Shown here piece after piece: positions 31,901 to 47,879 of a stretch of 64,000 bases of DNA. The stretch's first letter is position 1; each line of letters begins with the position of its first letter. Source of the DNA: Megachile rotundata (Eukaryota > Arthropoda > Insecta > Hymenoptera > Megachilidae); assembly GCF_050947335.1 (NCBI RefSeq), contig NC_134993.1, positions 2,170,001-2,234,000 of the forward strand. The letters run 5' to 3'. A program made the position numbers and the translations under genes. The notes beneath the pieces were generated by a model. That model made no database searches. It was not told the origin of the DNA and saw only the letters and a list, made by a program, of their open reading frames with translations.

Positions 31901-32406
31901 CACAATCACAATCACACAATCACAATCACACAATCACAATCACACAATCACAATCCCACAATCACAATCCCACAATCACAATCCCACAATCACAATCCCA
32001 CAATCACACAATCACACAGTCACAATCTCACAATCACAATCACACAATCACAATCACACAATCACAATCACACAATCACACTGTCACAATCACACAATCA
32101 CGATCACACAATCACGATCACACAGTCACGATCACACAATCACACAGTCACAATCCCACAATCACGATCACACAATCACGATCGCACAGTCACGATCACA
32201 CGATCACGATCACACAATCACAATCACACAATCACAATCACACAATCACAATCACACAATCACGATCACACAATCACCATCACACAATCACACAGTCACA
32301 ATCCCACAATCACGATAACACAATCACGATCGCACAGTCACGACCACACAATCACCATCACAGAATCACCATCACACAATCACGATCACACAATCAAGGG
32401 CACACA
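28903..32406. repeat. Higher-order repeat D, copy 2 (3504 bp)
   Basis: Tags at 28903, 29501 and 30737 correspond to 25217, 25829 and 27065 in copy 1. The offset falls from 3686 to 3672 because one 14-bp GATCAC unit is missing after CGTCCACTC near 29370. Copy 1 has ACAGAATCACG near 26634 where copy 2 and copy 3 have ACAATCACG. The remaining length difference comes mainly from the pure array. Confidence 0.93.
30761..31811. repeat. Pure (ACAATCACAATCAC)n array, about 1.05 kb
   Basis: About 75 G-free 14-mers occur with four point landmarks: CAAACAATC near 30871, CACTCAATC near 31068, one extra hexamer near 31415 and ACAACCAC near 31511. The extra hexamer and ACAACCAC are the same markers as in the copy 1 array but lie about seven units (98 bp) apart instead of adjacent, so whole units were lost or gained between them. 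Confidence 0.92.
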
Positions 32407-35170
32407 ATGACGATCACACAATCACCATCACACAATCACGACCACTCAATCACGATCACACAATCACGATCACACAATCACGATCACACAATCACGATCA
32501 CACAATCACGATCACACAATCACGTTCACACAATCACAAACACAGAGTCGCGATCACACGATCACGATCACACAACCACGATCACACAATCACAATCACA
32601 CAATCACAATCCCACAATCACAATCCCACAATCACAATCCCACAATCACAATCCCACAATCACAATCCCACAATCACACAATCACACAGTCACAATCCCA
32701 CAATCACGATCACACAATCACGATCACACAATCACGATCACACAATCACGATCACACAATCACAATCACACAATCACACTGTCACAATCCCACAATCACG
32801 ATCACACAATCACGATCACACGATCACGATCACACAATCACCATCACACAATCACCATCACACAATCACGTCCACTCAATCACGATCACACAATCACGAT
32901 CACACAATCACGATCACACAATCACGTTCACACAATCACAAACACAGAGTCGCGATCACACGATCACGATCACACAACCACGATCACACAATCACAATCA
33001 CACAATCAAGGTCACACAATGACGATCACACCAACACCATCACACAATCACGACCACACAATCACGATCACACAATCACGATCACACAATCACGTTCACA
33101 CAATCACAAACACACAGTCGCGATCACTCGATCACGATCACACAATCACGATCACACAGTCACGATCACACAATCACAATCACACAATCACAATATCACC
33201 ATCGCAATCACACAATCACAATAACACAATCAGACAATCACACAATCACACAATCACACAATCACACAATCGCGATCAGACTATCACGATCACACAATCA
33301 CGATCACTCAATCACGATCACAGAGTCACGATCACACTATCACGATCAGACAATCACAGTCACACAATCACAATCACACAATCACAATCACAATCACGAT
33401 CACACAGTCACGATCACACCATCACGATCACACGATCACGATCACACAATCACAATCACACAATCGTTATCACACAATCACGATCACACAATCACCATCC
33501 CACAATCACCATCACACAATCACCATCACACAATCACGATCACACAATCACGATCACACAATCACGATCACACAATCACAATCACGCAGTCACAATCACA
33601 CAATCACAATCTCACAATCACAATCACACAATCACAATCACACAATCACAATCACACAATCACAATCACACAATCACAATCACACAATCACAATCACACA
33701 ATCACAATCACACAATCACAATCACACAATCACAATCACACAATCACAATCACACAATCACAATCACACAATCACAATCCCACAATCACACAATCACACA
33801 GTCACAATCCCACAATCACGATCACACAATCACGATCACACAATCACAATCACACAATCACAATCACACAATCACACTGTCACAATCCCACAATCACGAT
33901 CACATAATCACGATCACACAGTCACGATCACACGATCGCGATCACACAATAACAATCACACAATCACAATCACACAATCACGAGCACACAATCACGATCA
34001 CACAATCACCATCACACAATCACGATCACACAATCGCGATCACACAATCACGATCACACTATCACGATCACACTCTCACGATCACACAATCACAGTCACA
34101 CAATCACAATCACACAATCACAATCACAATCACGATCACACAGTCACGATCACACAATCACGATCACACGATCACGATCACACAATCACAATCACACAAT
34201 CGTTATCACACAATCACGATCACTCAATCACCATCACACAATCAAGGCCACACAATGACGATCACACAATCACCATCACACAATCACAATCACACAATCA
34301 CAATCACACAATCACAATCACACAATCACAATCACACAATCACAATCACACAATCACAATCACACAATCACAATCACACAATCACAATCACACAATCACA
34401 ATCACACAATCACAATCACACAATCACAATCACACAATCACAATCACACAATCACAATCACACAATCACAATCACACAATCACAATCACACAATCACAAT
34501 CACACAATCACAATCACACAATCACAATCACACAATCACAATCACACAATCACAATCTCACAATCACAATCACACAATCACAATCACACAATCACAATCA
34601 CACAATCACAATCACACAATCACAATCACACAATCACAATCACACAATCACAATCACACAATCACAATCACACAATCACAATCACACAATCACAATCACA
34701 CAATCACAATCACACAATCACAATCACACAATCACAATCACACAATCACAATCACACAATCACAATCACACAATCACAATCACACAATCACAATCACACA
34801 ATCACAATCACACAATCACAATCACACAATCACAATCACACAACCACAATCACACAATCACAATCACACAATCACAATCACACAATCACAATCACACAAT
34901 CACAATCACACAATCACAATCACACAATCACAATCACACAATCACAATCACACAATCACAATCACACAATCACAATCACACAATCACAATCACACAATCA
35001 CAATCACACAATCACAATCACACAATCACAATCACACAATCACAATCACACAATCACAATCACACAATCACAATCACACAATCACGATCACACAATCACG
35101 ATCACACAATCACAATCACACAATCACAATCACACAATCACAATCACACAATCACAGTCACACAATCACA
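32407..35170. repeat. Higher-order repeat D, copy 3 (3' truncated)
   Basis: Tags at 32407, 33019 and 34255 keep the copy 1 spacing of 612 bp for the first pair, so the 14-bp loss is private to copy 2. Private changes include GATCACTCAATC near 33303, ACGCAGTCAC near 33586 (ACGCAATCAC in copies 1 and 2) and GATCACTCAATC near 34219. The copy loses register after the pure array at about 35170, where AGTCCCAC appears and the expected octamer/ACTGTCAC tail is missing. Confidence 0.9.
34281..35085. repeat. Pure (ACAATCACAATCAC)n array, about 0.8 kb
   Basis: About 57 G-free 14-mers occur, broken by one AATCTCAC unit near 34556 and one ACAACCAC near 34841. This is the shortest of the three HOR D arrays. 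The extra-hexamer marker seen in copies 1 and 2 is absent. Confidence 0.92.
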
Positions 35171-36179
35171 GTCCCACAATCACAATCCCACAATCACAAT
35201 CCCACAATCACAATCACACAATCACAATCACACAATCACAATCACACAATCACAATCACACAATCACAATCACACAATCACAATCATACAATCACAATCA
35301 CACAATCACAATCACACAATCACAATCACACAATCACAATCACACAATCACAATCACACAATCACAATCACACAATCACAATCACACAATCACAATCACA
35401 CAATCACAATCACACAATCACAATCACACAATCACAATCACACAATCACAATCACACAATCACAATCACACAATCACAATCACACAATCACAATCACACA
35501 ATCACAATCACACAATCACAATCACACAATCACAATCACACAATCACAATCACACAATCACAATCACACAATCACAATCACACAATCACAATCACACAAT
35601 CACGATCACACAATCACAATCACGCAGTCACACTATCACAATCACAATCACAATCACAATCACAATCACACAATCACACAATCACAATCCCACAATCACA
35701 ATCGCACAATCACAGTCACACAATCACAATCACACAATCACACAGTCACAATCCCACAATCACGATCACACAATCACGATCGCACAGTCACGATCACACG
35801 ATCACGATCACACAATCACAATCACATAATCACAATCACACAATCACAATCACACAATCACAGTCACACAATCACAGTCACACAATCACAATCACACAAT
35901 CACAATCACAATCACACAATCACACAATCACAATCCCACAATCACAATCACACAATCACAGTCACACAATCACAATCACACAATCACACAGTCACAATCC
36001 CACAATCACGATCACACAATCACGATCGCACAGTCACGATCACACGATCACGATCACACAATCACAATCACACAATCACAATCACACAATCACAATCACA
36101 CAATCACAGTCACACAATCACAGTCACACAATCACAATCACACAATCACAATTACACAAACACGATCACACAATCACGA
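35171..36179. repeat. HOR D-E junction with a second pure array
   Basis: A pure 14-mer array of about 28 units occupies 35204-35603 with a single AATCATAC unit near 35283. It is followed by a CGCAGTCACAC module with a five-unit hexamer run (about 35637-35668), then by two closely similar AATCCC, AGTCACAATCCC, CGATCGCAC sets near 35690-35800 and 35930-36040. No gene is visible. Confidence 0.8.
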
Positions 36180-36425
36180 TCACAGAATCACAATCACACA
36201 GTCACACAATCACAATCACAATCACAATCGCAATCACAATCACAATCACAATCACAATCACAATCACAATCACAATCACAATCACAATCACAATCACAAT
36301 CACAATCACAATCACAATCACAATCACAATCACAATCACAATCACAATCACAATCACAATCACAATCACAATCACAATCACAATCACAATCACAATCACA
36401 ATCACAATCACACAATCACATCGCA
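36180..36425. repeat. Hexamer cassette, 34 units
   Basis: The ACAGAATCAC hinge and AGTCACAC boundary lead into 34 hexamers at 36208-36411 (one AATCGC near the start) and exit through ACAATCACATCGC. The short left-hand hexamer run of other cassettes is missing here. The matching cassette in HOR E copy 2 has 52 units. Confidence 0.92.
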
Positions 36426-37544
36426 CAATCACGATCACACAATCACGATCACACAATCACGATCACACAATCACGATCACACAATCACGATCACACAATC
36501 ACGATCACACAATTTCGATCACACAATCACGATCACACAATCACGATCACACAATCACGATCACACAATCACGATCACACAAACACGATCACACAATCAC
36601 GATCACACAATCACGATCACACTATCACGATCACACAATCACAGTCACACAATCACGATCACACACTCCCAATCACACAATCACAATCACACAATCACGA
36701 TCACACAATCACGATCACACAATCACGATCACACAATCACGATCACACTATCACGATCACACAATCACGGTCACACAATCACGATCACACAATCACGATC
36801 ACACAATCACGATCACACAATCACAATCACACAATCGTTATCACACAATCACGATCACACAATCACCATCCCACAATCACCATCACACAATCACCATCAC
36901 ACAATCACGATCACACAATCACGATCACACAATCGCGATCACACAATCATTATCACACAATCACACAATCACACAAACACAATCACACAATCACACAGTC
37001 ACAATCCCACAATCACGATCACACAATCACAATCACACAATCACAATCACACAATCACGATCACACAATCACAATCACGCAGTCACACAGTCACAATCCC
37101 ACAATCACGATCACACAATCACGATCGCACAGTCACGATCACACGATCACGATCACACCATCACAATCACACAATCACAATCACACAATCACAATCACAC
37201 AATCACGATCACACAATCACCATCACACACTCACCATCACACAATCACGATCACACAATCACGATCACACAATCACGATCACACTATCACGATCACACAA
37301 TCACAGTCACACAATCACAATCACACAATCACAATCACAATCACAATCACGATCACACAGTCACGACCACACGATCACGATCACACGATCATGATCACAC
37401 AATCACAATCACACAATCACGAACACACAATCACGATCACACAATCACGATCACACAATCACGATCACACAACCACGATCACACAATCGCTATCACACAA
37501 TCGCTGTCACACAATCACGATCGCACAATCACGATCACACAATC

Positions 37545-37945
37545 ACGATCACAATATCACAATAACACAGTCACACAATCACAATCACAATCACAATCAC
37601 AATCACGATCACAGAATCATAATCACACACTCACACAATCACAATCACAATCACAATCGCAATCGCAATCACAATCACAATCACAATCACAATCACAATC
37701 ACAATCACAATCACAATCACAATCACAATCACAATCACAATCACAATCACAATCACAATCACAATCACAATCACAATCACAATCACAATCACAATCACAA
37801 TCACAATCACAATCACAATCACAATCACAATCACAATGACAATCACAATCACAATCACAATCACAATCACAATCTCAATCACAATCACAATCACAATCAC
37901 AATCACAATCACAATCACAATCACAATCACACAATCACATCACAC
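37545..37945. repeat. Complete hexamer cassette, 49 units
   Basis: The cassette has an AATATCAC and AATAACAC entry, an AGTCACAC boundary, a short hexamer run, the CGATCACAGAATCAT hinge, a CACTCACAC boundary and 49 hexamers at 37637-37930. It exits through ACAATCACATCAC. AATGAC and AATCTC variant units near 37834 and 37871 recur in the cassettes at 43945, 47977, 55672 and (AATGAC, AATGTC) 60188. Confidence 0.93.
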
Positions 37946-39964
37946 AATCACGATCACACAATCACGATCACACAATCACGATCACACAATCACGATCACA
38001 CAATCACGATCACACAATCACGATCGCACAATCACGATCACACAATCACGATCACACAATCACGATCACACAAACACGATCACACAATCACGATCACACA
38101 ATCACGATCACACAATCACAGTCACACAATCACGATCACACACTCCCAACCACACAATCACAATCACACAATCACAATCACACAATCACGATCACACAAT
38201 CACGATCACACAATCACGATCACACAATCACGATCACACAATCACGATCACACAATCACGATCACACAATTACGATCACACTATCACGATCACACAATCA
38301 CGGTCACACAATCACGATCACACAATCACGATCACACAATCACTATCACAAAATCACAATCACACAGTCACACAATCACAATCACAATCAGACAATCACA
38401 AACACACAATCACGATCACACAATCACGATCACACAATCACGATCACACAATCACAAACACACAGTCGCGATCACACGATCACGATCACACAATCACAAT
38501 CCCACAATCAAGGCCACACAATGACGATCACACAATCACCATCACACAATCTCGACCACACAATCACGATCACACAATCACGATCACACAATCACGTTCA
38601 CACAATAACAAACACACAGTCGCGATCACTCGATCACGATCACACGATCACGATCACACAATCACAATCCCACAATCACGATCACACAATCACGATCACA
38701 CAATCACGATCACATAATCACGATCACACAATCACGATCACACAATCACCATCACACAATCACGACCACACAATCACGACCACACAATCACGCTCACACA
38801 ATCACGATCACACAATCACGTTCACACAATCACAAACACACAGTCGCGATCACACGATCACGATCACACAATCACGATCACGCAGTCACGATCACACAAC
38901 CACAATCACACAATCACGATCACACAATCACGATCACACAATCACGATCACACTATCACGATCACACAATCACAGTCACACAATCACAATCACACAATCA
39001 CAATCACAATCACAATCACGATCACACAGTCACGATCACACAATCACGATCACACGATCACGATCACACAATCACAATCACACAATCGTTATCACACAAT
39101 CACGATCACACAATCACCATCACACAATCAAGGCCACACAATGACGATCACACAATCACCATCACACAATCACAATCACACAATCACAATCACACAATCA
39201 CAATCACACAATCACAATCACACAATCACAATCACACAATCACAGTCACACAATCACAATCACACAATCACAATTACACAAACACGATCACACAATCACG
39301 ATCACACAATCACGATCACACAATCACTATCACACAATCACACAATCACACAATCACACAATCACAATCACACAATCACACAGTCACAATCCCACAATCA
39401 CGATCACACAATCACAATCAAACAATCACAATCACACAATCACGATCACACAATCACAATCACGCAGTCACACAGTCACAATCCCACAATCACGATCACA
39501 CAATCACGATCGCACAGTCACGATCACACGATCACGATCACACAATCACAATCACACAATCACAATCACACAATCACAATCACACAATCACGATCACACA
39601 ATCACCATCACACACTCACCATCACACAATCACGATCACACAATCACGATCACACAATCACGATCACACTATCACGATCACACAATCACAGTCACACAAT
39701 CACAATCACACAATCACAATCACAATCACGATCACACAGTCACGATCACACGATCACGATCACACGATCACGATCACACAATCACGATCACACAATCACG
39801 ATCACACGATCATGATCACACAATCACGATCACACAATCACGATCACACAATCACGATCACACAACCACGATCACACAATCGCTATCACACAATCGCTAT
39901 CACACAATCGCTATCACACAATCGCTATCACACAATCACGATCGCACAATCACGATCACACAAT

Positions 39965-40300
39965 CACGATCACAATATCACAATCACACAGTCACACAAT
40001 CACAATCACAATCACAATCACAATCACAATCACGATCACAGAATCACAATCACACAGTCACACAATCACAATCACAATCACAATCACAATCGCAATCACA
40101 ATCACAATCACAATCACAATCACAATCACAATCACAATCACAATCACAATCACAATCACAATCACAATCACAATCACAATCACAATCACAATCACAATCA
40201 CAATCACAATCACAATCACAATCACAATCACAATCACAATCACAATCACGATCACAATCACAATCACAATCACAATCACAATCACACAATCACATCACAC
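39965..40300. repeat. Complete hexamer cassette, 37 units
   Basis: A short hexamer run, the CGATCACAGAATCAC hinge and an AGTCACAC boundary lead into 37 hexamers at 40064-40285, with AATCGC near the left and a GATCAC near 40250. It exits through ACAATCACATCAC. The cassette is preceded by four CGCTATC units in a row (39888-39930). HOR E copy 2 has the same arrangement with 35 units. Confidence 0.92.
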
Positions 40301-40870
40301 AATCACGATCACACAATCACGATCACACAATCACGATCGCACAATCACGATCACACAATCACGATCACACAATCACGATCACACAATCACGATCACACAA
40401 TCACGATCACACAACCACGATCACACAAACACGATCACACAATCACGATCACACAATCACGATCACACAATCACAGTCACACAATCACGATTACACACTC
40501 CCAATCACACAATCACAATCACACAATCATAATCACACAATCACGATCACACAATCACGATCACACAATCACGATCACACAATCACGATCACACAATCAC
40601 AAACACACAGTCGCGATCACACGATCACGATCACACGATCACGATCACACGATCACGATCACACAATCACAATCCCACAATCAAGGCCACACAATGACGA
40701 TCACACAATCACCATCACACAATCTCGACCACACAATCACGATCACACAATCACGATCACACAATCACGATCACACGATCACGATCACACAATCACAATC
40801 ACACAATCGTTATCACACAATCACGATCACACAATCACCATCACACAATCAAGGCCACACAATGACGATC

Positions 40871-41446
40871 ACACAATCACAATCACACAATCACAATCAC
40901 ACAATCACAATCACACAATCACAATCACACAATCACAATCACACAATCACAATCACACAATCACAATCACACAATCACAATCACACAATCACAATCACAC
41001 AATCACAATCACACAATCACGATCACACAATCACGATCACACAATCACGATCACACAATCACAATCACACAATCACAATCACACAATCACAATCACACAA
41101 TCACAATCACACAATCACAATCACACAATCACAATCACACAATCACAATCACACAATCACAATCACACAATCACAATCACACAATCACAATCACACAATC
41201 ACAATCACACAATCACAATCACACAATCACAATCACACAATCACAATCACACAATCACAATCACACAATCACAATCACACAATCACAATCACACAATCAC
41301 AATCACACAATCACAATCACACAATCACAATCACACAATCACAATCACACAATCACAATCACACAATCACAATCACACAATCACAATCACACAATCACAA
41401 TCACACAATCACAATCACACAATCACAATCACACAATCACAATCAC
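40871..41446. repeat. Pure 14-mer array with one GATCAC break
   Basis: G-free 14-mers run at 40871-41020 and 41053-41446, separated by three GATCAC units at 41021-41052. The array follows the tag at 40862 and ends at the marker CGATCTCGATC (41447), which also closes the arrays at 46592, 48487, 51640, 53403, 56731 and 57238. Confidence 0.9.
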
Positions 41447-42309
41447 GATCTCGATCACACAATCACAATCACACAATCACACAATCACAATCCCACAATC
41501 ACAATCACACAATCACAGTCACACAATCACAATCACACAATCACAATCACACAATCACAATCACACAATCACAGTCACACAATCACAGTCACACAATCAC
41601 AATCCCACAATCACAATTACACAAACACGATCACACAATCACGATCGCACAATCACGATCACACAATCACTATCACACAATCACACAATCACACAATCAC
41701 ACAGTCACAATCCCACAATCACGATCACACAATCACAATCACACAATCACAATCACACAATCACGATCACACAATCACAATCACGCAGTCACACTATCAC
41801 AATCACAATCACAATCAAAATCACACAATCACACAATCACAATCCCACAATCACAATCACACAATCACAGTCACACAATCACAATCACACAATCACACAG
41901 TCACAATCCCACAATCACGATCACACAATCACGATCGCACAGTCACGATCACACGATCACGATCACACAATCACAATCACACAATCACAATCACACAATC
42001 ACAATCACACAATCACAGTCACAAAATCACAGTCACACAATCACAGTCACACAATCACAATCACACAATCACAATCACAATCACACAATCACACAATCAC
42101 AATCCCACAATCACAATCACACAATCACAGTCACACAATCACAATCACACAATCACACAGTCACAATCCCACAATCACGATCACACAATCACAATCACAC
42201 AATCACAATCACACAATCAAAATCACACAATCACGATCACACAATCACCATCACAACTCACCATCACACAATCACGATCACACAATCACGATCGCACAAT
42301 CACGATCAC

Positions 42310-42730
42310 ACAATCACGATCACAATATCACAATAACACAGTCACACAATCACAATCACAATCACAATCACAATCACGATCACAGAATCATAATCACACA
42401 CTCACACAATCACAATCACAATCACAATCGCAATCACAATCACAATCACAATCACAATCACAATCACAATCACAATCACAATCACAATCACAATCACAAT
42501 CACAATCACAATCACAATCACAATCACAATCACAATCACAATCACAATCACAATCACAATCACAATCACAATTACAATCACAATCACAATCACAATCACA
42601 ATCACAATCACAATCACAATCACAATCACAATCACAATCACAATCACAATCACAATCACAATCACAATCACAATCACAATCACAATCACAATCACAATCA
42701 CAATCACAATCACAATCACACAATCACATC
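42310..42730. repeat. Complete hexamer cassette, 52 units
   Basis: A short hexamer run, the CGATCACAGAATCAT hinge and a CACTCACAC boundary lead into 52 hexamers at 42408-42719, including one AATTAC unit near 42570. It exits through ACAATCACATCGC. The right-hand exit is shared with 36425 but the left-hand hinge is of the 37545 type, so this cassette looks like a recombinant of two cassette kinds. Confidence 0.92.
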
Positions 42731-43849
42731 GCACAATCACGATCACACAATCACGATCACACAATCACGATCACACAATCACGATCACACAATCACGATC
42801 ACACAATCACGATCACACAATTTCGATCACACAATCACGATCACACAATCACGATCACACAATCACGATCACACAATCACGATCACACAAACACGATCAC
42901 ACAATCACGATCACACAATCACGATCACACTATCACGATCACACAATCACAGTCACACAATCACGATCACACACTCCCAATCACACAATCACAATCACAC
43001 AATCACGATCACACAATCACGATCACACAATCACGATCACACAATCACGATCACACTATCACGATCACACAATCACGGTCACACAATCACGATCACACAA
43101 TCACGATCACACAATCACGATCACACAATCACAATCACACAATCGTTATCACACAATCACGATCACACAATCACCATCCCACAATCACCATCACACAATC
43201 ACCATCACACAATCACGATCACACAATCACGATCACACAATCGCGATCACACAATCATTATCACACAATCACACAATCACACAAACACAATCACACAATC
43301 ACACAGTCACAATCCCACAATCACGATCACACAATCACAATCACACAATCACAATCACACAATCACGATCACACAATCACAATCACGCAGTCACACAGTC
43401 ACAATCCCACAATCACGATCACACAATCACGATCGCACAGTCACGATCACACGATCACGATCACACCATCACAATCACACAATCACAATCACACAATCAC
43501 AATCACACAATCACGATCACACAATCACCATCACACACTCACCATCACACAATCACGATCACACAATCACGATCACACAATCACGATCACACTATCACGA
43601 TCACACAATCACAGTCACACAATCACAATCACACAATCACAATCACAATCACAATCACGATCACACAGTCACGACCACACGATCACGATCACACGATCAT
43701 GATCACACAATCACAATCACACAATCACGAACACACAATCACGATCACACAATCACGATCACACAATCACGATCACACAACCACGATCACACAATCGCTA
43801 TCACACAATCGCTATCACACAATCACGATCGCACAATCACGATCACACA

Positions 43850-44245
43850 ATCACGATCACAATATCACAATAACACAGTCACACAATCACAATCACAATC
43901 ACAATCACAATCACGATCACAGAATCATAATCACACACTCACACAATCACAATCACAATCACAATCGCAATCGCAATCACAATCACAATCACAATCACAA
44001 TCACAATCACAATCACAATCACAATCACAATCACAATCACAATCACAATCACAATCACAATCACAATCACAATCACAATCACAATCACAATCACAATCAC
44101 AATCACAATCACAATCACAATCACAATCACAATCACAATGACAATCACAATCACAATCACAATCACAATCACAATCTCAATCACAATCACAATCACAATC
44201 ACAATCACAATCACAATCACAATCACAATCACACAATCACATCAC
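43850..44245. repeat. Complete hexamer cassette, 48 units
   Basis: This is the counterpart of 37545-37945, with 48 rather than 49 hexamers (43945-44232) and the same AATGAC and AATCTC variants, CACTCACAC left boundary and ACAATCACATCAC exit. A one-hexamer difference in about 300 bp suggests slippage after the HOR duplication. Confidence 0.93.
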
Positions 44246-46244
44246 ACAATCACGATCACACAATCACGATCACACAATCACGATCACACAATCACGATCA
44301 CACAATCACGATCGCACAATCACGATCGCACAATCACGATCACACAATCACGATCACACAATCACGATCACACAAACACGATCACACAATCACGATCACA
44401 CAATCACGATCACACAATCACAGTCACACAATCACGATCACACACTCCCAACCACACAATCACAATCACACAATCACAATCACACAATCACGATCACACA
44501 ATCACGATCACACAATCACGATCACACAATCACGATCACACAATCACGATCACACAATCACGATCACACAATTACGATCACACTATCACGATCACACAAT
44601 CACGGTCACACAATCACGATCACACAATCACGATCACACAATCACTATCACAAAATCACAATCACACAGTCACACAATCACAATCACAATCAGACAATCA
44701 CAAACACACAATCACGATCACACAATCACGATCACACAATCACGATCACACAATCACAAACACACAGTCGCGATCACACGATCACGATCACACAATCACA
44801 ATCCCACAATCAAGGCCACACAATGACGATCACACAATCACCATCACACAATCTCGACCACACAATCACGATCACACAATCACGATCACACAATCACGTT
44901 CACACAATAACAAACACACAGTCGCGATCACTCGATCACGATCACACGATCACGATCACACAATCACAATCCCACAATCACGATCACACAATCACGATCA
45001 CACAATCACGATCACATAATCACGATCACACAATCACGATCACACAATCACCATCACACAATCACGACCACACAATCACGACCACACAATCACGCTCACA
45101 CAATCACGATCACACAATCACGTTCACACAATCACAAACACACAGTCGCGATCACACGATCACGATCACACAATCACGATCACGCAGTCACGATCACACA
45201 ACCACAATCACACAATCACGATCACACAATCACGATCACACAATCACGATCACACTATCACGATCACACAATCACAGTCACACAATCACAATCACACAAT
45301 CACAATCACAATCACAATCACGATCACACAGTCACGATCACACAATCACGATCACACGATCACGATCACACAATCACAATCACACAATCGTTATCACACA
45401 ATCACGATCACACAATCACCATCACACAATCAAGGCCACACAATGACGATCACACAATCACCATCACACAATCACAATCACACAATCACAATCACACAAT
45501 CACAATCACACAATCACAATCACACAATCACAATCACACAATCACAGTCACACAATCACAATCACACAATCACAATTACACAAACACGATCACACAATCA
45601 CGATCACACAATCACGATCACACAATCACTATCACACAATCACACAATCACACAATCACACAGTCACAATCCCACAATCACGATCACACAATCACAATCA
45701 AACAATCACAATCACACAATCACGATCACACAATCACAATCACGCAGTCACACAGTCACAATCCCACAATCACGATCACACAATCACGATCGCACAGTCA
45801 CGATCACACGATCACGATCACACAATCACAATCACACAATCACAATCACACAATCACAATCACACAATCACGATCACACAATCACCATCACACACTCACC
45901 ATCACACAATCACGATCACACAATCACGATCACACAATCACGATCACACTATCACGATCACACAATCACAGTCACACAATCACAATCACACAATCACAAT
46001 CACAATCACGATCACACAGTCACGATCACACGATCACGATCACACGATCACGATCACACAATCACGATCACACAATCACGATCACACGATCATGATCACA
46101 CAATCACGATCACACAATCACGATCACACAATCACGATCACACAACCACGATCACACAATCGCTATCACACAATCGCTATCACACAATCGCTATCACACA
46201 ATCGCTATCACACAATCACGATCGCACAATCACGATCACACAAT

Positions 46245-46566
46245 CACGATCACAATATCACAATCACACAGTCACACAATCACAATCACAATCACAATCA
46301 CAATCACAATCACGATCACAGAATCACAATCACACAGTCACACAATCACAATCACAATCACAATCACAATCGCAATCACAATCACAATCACAATCACAAT
46401 CACAATCACAATCACAATCACAATCACAATCACAATCACAATCACAATCACAATCACAATCACAATCACAATCACAATCACAATCACAATCACAATCACA
46501 ATCACAATCACAATCACGATCACAATCACAATCACAATCACAATCACAATCACACAATCACATCAC
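46245..46566. repeat. Complete hexamer cassette, 35 units
   Basis: This is the counterpart of 39965-40300, with 35 rather than 37 hexamers (46344-46553) and the same AATCGC and GATCAC variant units. Four CGCTATC units again precede it (about 46160-46210). Confidence 0.92.
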
Positions 46567-46591
46567 ACAATCACGATCACACAATCACGAT

Positions 46592-47014
46592 CACACAATC
46601 ACAATCACACAATCACAATCACACAATCACAATCACACAATCACAATCACACAATCACAATCACACAATCACAATCACACAATCACAATCACACAATCAC
46701 AATCACACAATCACAATCACACAATCACAATCACACAATCACAATCACACAATCACAATCACACAATCACAATCACACAATCACAATCACACAATCACAA
46801 TCACACAATCACAATCACACAATCACAATCACACAATCACAATCACACAATCACAATCACACAATCACAATCACACAATCACAATCACACAATCACAATC
46901 ACACAATCACAATCACACAATCACAATCACACAATCACAATCACACAATCACAATCACACAATCACAATCACACAATCACAATCACACAATCACAATCAC
47001 ACAATCACAATCAC
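46592..47014. repeat. Pure 14-mer array, about 30 units
   Basis: About 30 G-free 14-mers occur without a visible break, closed by CGATCTCGATC at 47015. The array directly follows the cassette exit and two GATCAC units, which is where the 712-bp segment of copy 1 is missing. Confidence 0.92.
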
Positions 47015-47879
47015 GATCTCGATCACACAATCACAATCACACAATCACACAATCACAATCCCACAATCACAATCACACAATCACAGTCACACAATCACAA
47101 TCACACAATCACAATCACACAATCACAATCACACAATCACAGTCACACAATCACAGTCACACAATCACAATCCCACAATCACAATTACACAAACACGATC
47201 ACACAATCACGATCACACAATCACGATCACACAATCACTATCACACAATCACACAATCACACAATCACACAGTCACAATCCCACAATCACGATCACACAA
47301 TCACAATCACACAATCACAATCACACAATCACGATCACACAATCACAATCACGCAGTCACACTATCACAATCACAATCACAATCAAAATCACACAATCAC
47401 ACAATCACAATCCCACAATCACAATCACACAATCACAGTCACACAATCACAATCACACAATCACACAGTCACAATCCCACAATCACGATCACACAATCAC
47501 GATCGCACAGTCACGATCACACGATCACGATCACACAATCACAATCACACAATCACAATCACACAATCACAATCACACAATCACAGTCACACAATCACAG
47601 TCACACAATCACAGTCACACAATCACAATCACACAATCACAATCACAATCACACAATCACACAATCACAATCCCACAATCACAATCACACAATCACAGTC
47701 ACACAATCACAATCACACAATCACACAGTCACAATCCCACAATCACGATCACACAATCACAATCACACAATCACAATCACACAATCAAAATCACACAATC
47801 ACGATCACACAATCACCATCACACACTCACCATCACACAATCACGATCACACAATCACGATCGCACAATCACGATCACA

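Larger units (their letters stand above)
36180..42380. repeat. Higher-order repeat E, copy 1 (about 6.2 kb)
   Basis: This copy runs from the hexamer cassette at 36180 to the equivalent cassette at 42381. Paired landmarks are the AATTTCGATC variant near 36512 and 42820, CATGATCAC at 37390 and 43698, tags at 38521 and 44823, at 39141 and 45443, and CATGATCAC at 39811 and 46091, with offsets of about 6308, 6302 and 6280. Inside are three hexamer cassettes, a 620-bp tag-to-tag interval repeated exactly in copy 2 (38521-39141), a pure array and the CGATCTCGATC marker at 41447. No gene is visible. Confidence 0.9.

Noticed and set aside
36208..36411. Assembly collapse or sequencing artefact as the sole cause of the hexamer runs
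   Set aside because: The runs occur in many HOR copies with shared borders and shared internal variants, so they are real in kind; their exact lengths could still be wrong.
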